This document shows, piece after piece, positions 61,175 to 64,000 of a stretch of 64,000 bases of DNA. Origin of the DNA: Clostridium beijerinckii HUN142 (GTDB lineage: Bacteria > Bacillota > Clostridia > Clostridiales > Clostridiaceae); the NCBI RefSeq assembly GCF_000621745.1, contig NZ_JHXK01000029.1, forward strand, positions 1 to 64,000, read 5' to 3'. Below the pieces are notes generated by a model, which saw only the letters and a program-made list of their open reading frames with translations, ran no database searches and was not told the DNA's origin. How positions within the stretch are numbered: the stretch's first letter is position 1; every line of letters begins with the position of its first letter. A program made the position numbers and the translations under genes.

Positions 61175-61181
61175 GATAAAA

Positions 61182-61358
61182 AGTAATCATATAAAATTAG
61201 TATGAATTAAAAAATAAATATAAGTATAATATGTGCTTAATAAAAATAAATAAGAAATGATTGACTAGAAAGCTAGAGATCGTAGAAATTTAGGGTGGTT
61301 AAGTCTTTTTTGGACTTTTCCTGCTTAGGGATTTTTGCGGTCTTTTTTGTTTTATTTT
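61182..61358 (+). promoter_or_regulatory. Leader RNA with terminator/attenuator before the 4Fe-4S/metY genes
   Basis: GATCGTAGAAATTT (from 61278) pairs with GGGATTTTTGCGGTC (to 61342), mostly through wobble-tolerant pairs, and encloses an AAGTC/GGACTT hairpin. A long T tract follows. It lies between a strong promoter and the genes at 61407 and 62381, so transcription must pass it, which is the signature of attenuation. The upstream 95 bases do not match a T-box or S-box that I recognise. Confidence 0.6.
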
Positions 61359-61406
61359 AGGCAATAGGCACTATCAAAAAAATTATTTGGCTGTGGGGAT
61401 GTGTTT

Positions 61407-62315
61407 ATGGATTTACAAAATTTTATTAGGAAATTTCAAATACCAGAGGCGGCTTATCCGTTCATCAACAAGATATTTACTAAAGAAGAAATTGAATTTG
61501 TAGATAAGATGGACAAGGATGCATTTACTAAGAAGGACATAGAGAAAATTATAGATGAAAATTCAGATGAGTTTATAAAAAATAGCTATAGAAGAGGTAT
61601 TATTTCACTTGTAGATGAAGAAACATCTACATATAAAATAGCAAATTTTTATAGTAGATTAGATATTTTTTCAATATCTAAGCAAGAGGTTTATAGAAGT
61701 ATCCCAAAGGAAGATCAACTTGCTATGGATGCCTGGTATTTTAAGGCTTATTATGATGGGTTAGACCCTGATTTTAGTGTAAGGCCTACAGAGGATGAAA
61801 TCTTACCACTTAACAAGGTGTTAGAATTCATTGATACTCAGGATAGGCCTGTTTATCTAAATTATTGCGATTGTAGAAGCCTTAGAGGTGAATGTGAAAA
61901 ACCAACTAAGACCTGTATTACGTATAGAAATGGAATTAATACATTTGCACATAGAGGCTTATCAGAAGAAATAGATAAAGAAAAAGCAAAAGAAATAGTA
62001 AAAAATGCTGATAAGAAAGGTCTTATGCATACTGTTAATTCAAATGGTATATGTAATTGCTGTGGCGACTGCTGTTATTTATTTAGAAGCCAGGCAAAAA
62101 GAAATAGCAGTGGATTTTGGCCAAAAACAAATCAAATTATTGAACTTAATTCAGATAACTGCATTAAGTGTGGTGCTTGTATAAAAAGATGTTATTTTGA
62201 TGTATTTACTAAGGTTGATGGAGTAATAAAAACAGATATTTCAAAATGCGTAGGCTGTGGAATTTGTTCAAATTCGTGTCCTAAAAAGGCACTTAAGTTA
62301 CAGGAAAGAAAATAA
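61407..62315 (+). CDS. 4Fe-4S ferredoxin-type protein with winged-helix-like N-terminus
   Basis: A 302-residue protein. The N-terminal part (about 1-90) is helical, with KEEIEFVDKMDKDAFTKKDI resembling a winged-helix start. A cysteine cluster follows (NYCDCRSLRGECEKPTKTC) and later CNCCGDCCYLFRS. The C-terminus has two classical 4Fe-4S motifs, CIKCGACIKRCYFD and CVGCGICSNSCPKK. It is likely a redox protein working near sulfur metabolism, given metY 65 bases downstream in the same operon. The start is ATG 61407 behind GTGGGGAT. Confidence 0.8.
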   Translation: MDLQNFIRKFQIPEAAYPFINKIFTKEEIEFVDKMDKDAFTKKDIEKIIDENSDEFIKNSYRRGIISLVDEETSTYKIANFYSRLDIFSISKQEVYRSIPKEDQLAMDAWYFKAYYDGLDPDFSVRPTEDEILPLNKVLEFIDTQDRPVYLNYCDCRSLRGECEKPTKTCITYRNGINTFAHRGLSEEIDKEKAKEIVKNADKKGLMHTVNSNGICNCCGDCCYLFRSQAKRNSSGFWPKTNQIIELNSDNCIKCGACIKRCYFDVFTKVDGVIKTDISKCVGCGICSNSCPKKALKLQERK

Positions 62316-62380
62316 CATGATAGTTAGGCATACGGTTTGATATATTTTGAATGTGATTAAATTAAAAGAGAGGGATTAAA

Positions 62381-63685
62381 ATGAGTTACGAAGCATATAA
62401 AAATAATCAGTTAGGTTTTACTACAAGACAATTACATGCAGGTTATAATCCAGCAGAACATTATAGATCAAAAGCAGTTCCAATTTACCAAACAGCAGCT
62501 TTTGAACTTGGGGATTTTGAGAGATGTATTAGATTATTCGATTACTCCGAAGAAGGCCATTCTTACGTAAGGTTTTCAAATCCAACTAATACGGTACTTG
62601 AAAGAAGGCTTGCATCTCTTGAGGGAGGCATAGAAGCAATTGCATTAGGTTCAGGAATGGCAGCAATATCTAATACTTTTTTGAATATTTCAAAATCAGG
62701 AGACGAAATAGTAGCTGTTAATACTTTATATGGAGGAAGCACAACCTTATTAAATAGCATTTTACCTGATTACGGAATTGTTGGAAGGTTTGTAGAAGAT
62801 GAAAATGACATAGAATCATACAGAAAAGTAATTACAGAAAAGACAAAGGCAATTTATATTGAAAGCCTTGGCAATCCTGGTATGAATATAATCGATATTG
62901 AGGCTGTGGCTAATCTAGCTCATGAACATGGAATACCATTAATTGTTGATAATACCTTTGCAACTCCATATTTATTACGACCATTCGAATATGGAGCGGA
63001 TATTGTTTGTTATTCTGCAACTAAATACCTTGCAGGCCATGGGACAACAATTGTAGGTGCTGTAGTTGAAAAAGGTGGTTTTAATTGGTTAAATGGGAAA
63101 TTCCCTCAGTTTGAAAAATTTTATGATGAATACAAAGATACGATAGGAAAAGATATTTTAGATAAAACAATGTTTACTAAGAGACTTAGAATCATATACT
63201 TAACTGATTTAGGTGCACACTTAAGTCCAACTAGTGCATTTTATTTATTGCAAGGCATTGAAACTTTATCTTTAAGAATGAGAGAACATACAGCTAATGC
63301 GCAAAAGGTGTCTGAATTCCTTGAAGGTCATCCGAAAGTTCTTTCAGTGGCTTACCCAGGACTTAAAAGTAATAAGTATCATGAATTAGCTGAAAAATAT
63401 TTTCCTAAGGGGCCAGGCGCAATAATGTCTATCAGATTAAAAGGTGGAATAAAGGCAGCAAGAAAAGTCCTTGAAGAAGTTAAAGTATTTGATTACATGG
63501 TAAATGTGGGAGATGCAAAATCACTTATTGTACATTCAGCAACATCAACTCATTTTGGACAATCTAAAGAAGAAAGAGAAAAAGCAGGAGTATATGATGA
63601 TACTTTAAGATTATCAATAGGAATTGAAGAGGCAGAGGATTTAATAGCAGATCTTAAGCATGCACTTGATTCAATAGAGGAATAA
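62381..63685 (+). CDS. metY: O-acetylhomoserine sulfhydrylase (aminocarboxypropyltransferase)
   Basis: A 434-residue PLP enzyme of the Cys/Met metabolism family, which makes homocysteine (or cysteine-type products) from O-acetylhomoserine and sulfide. The N-terminal GFTTRQLHAGYNPAEHYRSK is diagnostic of the MetY group. The PLP lysine is in YSATKYLAGHGTT, and VDNTFATPYLLRPFEYGADI is conserved. Length agrees with MetY. GAGAGGG precedes the ATG. It shares the leader-controlled transcript with the 4Fe-4S protein. Confidence 0.93.
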   Translation: MSYEAYKNNQLGFTTRQLHAGYNPAEHYRSKAVPIYQTAAFELGDFERCIRLFDYSEEGHSYVRFSNPTNTVLERRLASLEGGIEAIALGSGMAAISNTFLNISKSGDEIVAVNTLYGGSTTLLNSILPDYGIVGRFVEDENDIESYRKVITEKTKAIYIESLGNPGMNIIDIEAVANLAHEHGIPLIVDNTFATPYLLRPFEYGADIVCYSATKYLAGHGTTIVGAVVEKGGFNWLNGKFPQFEKFYDEYKDTIGKDILDKTMFTKRLRIIYLTDLGAHLSPTSAFYLLQGIETLSLRMREHTANAQKVSEFLEGHPKVLSVAYPGLKSNKYHELAEKYFPKGPGAIMSIRLKGGIKAARKVLEEVKVFDYMVNVGDAKSLIVHSATSTHFGQSKEEREKAGVYDDTLRLSIGIEEAEDLIADLKHALDSIEE

Positions 63686-63718
63686 AGAGCATTAAGTAAT
63701 CAATATTTTTCTATAAAA

Positions 63719-63747
63719 CAAACTTATGTTCTCAGAACATAGGTTTG
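63719..63747 (+). terminator. Hairpin after metY
   Basis: CAAACTTATGTTCT pairs with AGAACATAGGTTTG (one wobble) with a single-base loop. No clear T run follows, so termination is likely but not certain. Confidence 0.55.
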
Positions 63748-63833
63748 CATCAATAAATGCTATATGATATAATTACTGGAAGAAAAGAAGGGCGCTTATA
63801 ATAATCAATGAGAGATTAAGCAATCAAAGATAT

Positions 63834-63974
63834 ATGAAGAGTTACAAGTTTTATTCAATAATTACAATAATAATTTTGACTATGTCGTATATATTTACAA
63901 AGATAGGAATTATATATTATTATTTATTAAGCCTAAGCACAATTCCATATATCTTTGACTTAGGAGCTGTATAG
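63834..63974 (+). pseudogene. Truncated transporter-like N-terminus (possible EamA/DMT relic)
   Basis: A 46-codon frame encodes MKSYKFYSIITIIILTMSYI, then FTKIGIIYYYLLSLSTIPYI and FDLGAV before a TAG. The MSYIFTKIG segment resembles the first helix of drug/metabolite transporters, but a full protein would be near 290 residues. The ribosome binding site is poor. It may be a relic or an unrelated small ORF. Confidence 0.3.
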
Positions 63975-64000
63975 TATTTTTTAGGAACGTTAATACTTTT

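Noticed and set aside
61290..61342. AGGGTGG followed by a terminator, resembling a T-box before the metY operon
   Set aside because: The sequence diverges right after AGGGTGG, and the short A-rich leader has no Stem I elements.

Overview
The window is strongly A+T-rich, with short intergenic spacers, strong GGAGG-type ribosome binding sites, many TetR/PadR/AraC one-component regulators, GW-rich cell-wall-binding repeat proteins, FMN and 4Fe-4S redox proteins and a T-box leader. Together these point to an anaerobic, solventogenic-type Clostridium (sensu stricto). A lysine-type T-box in front of a class II lysyl-tRNA synthetase would fit the C. beijerinckii group, but that placement is inference. 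No rRNA, canonical tRNA, CRISPR array, transposase or phage module was found.

Layout. 0-7.5 kb: accessory genes (truncated P-loop kinase, GNAT, small membrane proteins, DUF2200, DUF421, esterase, a nitrilase-family fragment, a TetR/ketopantoate-reductase-like divergent pair). 7.5-9.6 kb: T-box leader and lysS. 9.6-13.5 kb: decayed repeats, an XRE fragment, a LuxR-HTH/DUF2087 regulator with a GNAT protein, and a broken gene. 13.5-17.3 kb: ABC-2 exporter operon and a FAH-family hydrolase. 17.7-25.3 kb: membrane and secreted proteins, a WrbA-like flavoprotein, AraC, HXXEE and TetR. 25.6-29.3 kb: ApbE, an FMN-binding lipoprotein and a NapH-like FMN-binding membrane ferredoxin, forming a flavin-based membrane electron-transfer set. 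29.5-31.4 kb: ECF sigma factor and DUF4179 anti-sigma-type protein. 31.7-37.5 kb: TetR, EFR1 flavodoxin/ferredoxin, PadR with a broken permease-prefix gene, MBL hydrolase, and a frameshifted VOC gene. 37.7-44.1 kb: two DUF4342 paralogues with a two-component system, flavodoxin, LRR surface protein and GNAT.

The centrepiece is 44.3-52.8 kb, a compact RNA-repair/RNA-quality-control locus: two tandem WYL-type regulators, a cluster of Y-RNA-like noncoding RNAs, a Ro60/Rsr (TROVE-VWA) protein, another Y-like RNA, the RNA ligase RtcB, a small basic protein and two predicted nucleotidyltransferases. Five RNA elements share an invariant TTACTTCG box and a terminal stem. Three carry a tRNA-like module with the T arm before the D arm, i.e. 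a circularly permuted tRNA, as known for bacterial YrlA RNAs. The other two lack a visible tRNA-like module and may be a different class.

52.9-64 kb: a duplicated-repeat small protein, secreted GH-like protein, ketopantoate-reductase-like protein, B12-binding radical SAM protein, DUF89, NADAR-like protein, aminoglycoside-phosphotransferase-like kinase, and a leader-controlled pair of a 4Fe-4S protein and MetY. Several dispersed intergenic repeat families and many pseudogenes (frameshifts, in-frame stops, truncated fragments) mark the accessory parts of the window.
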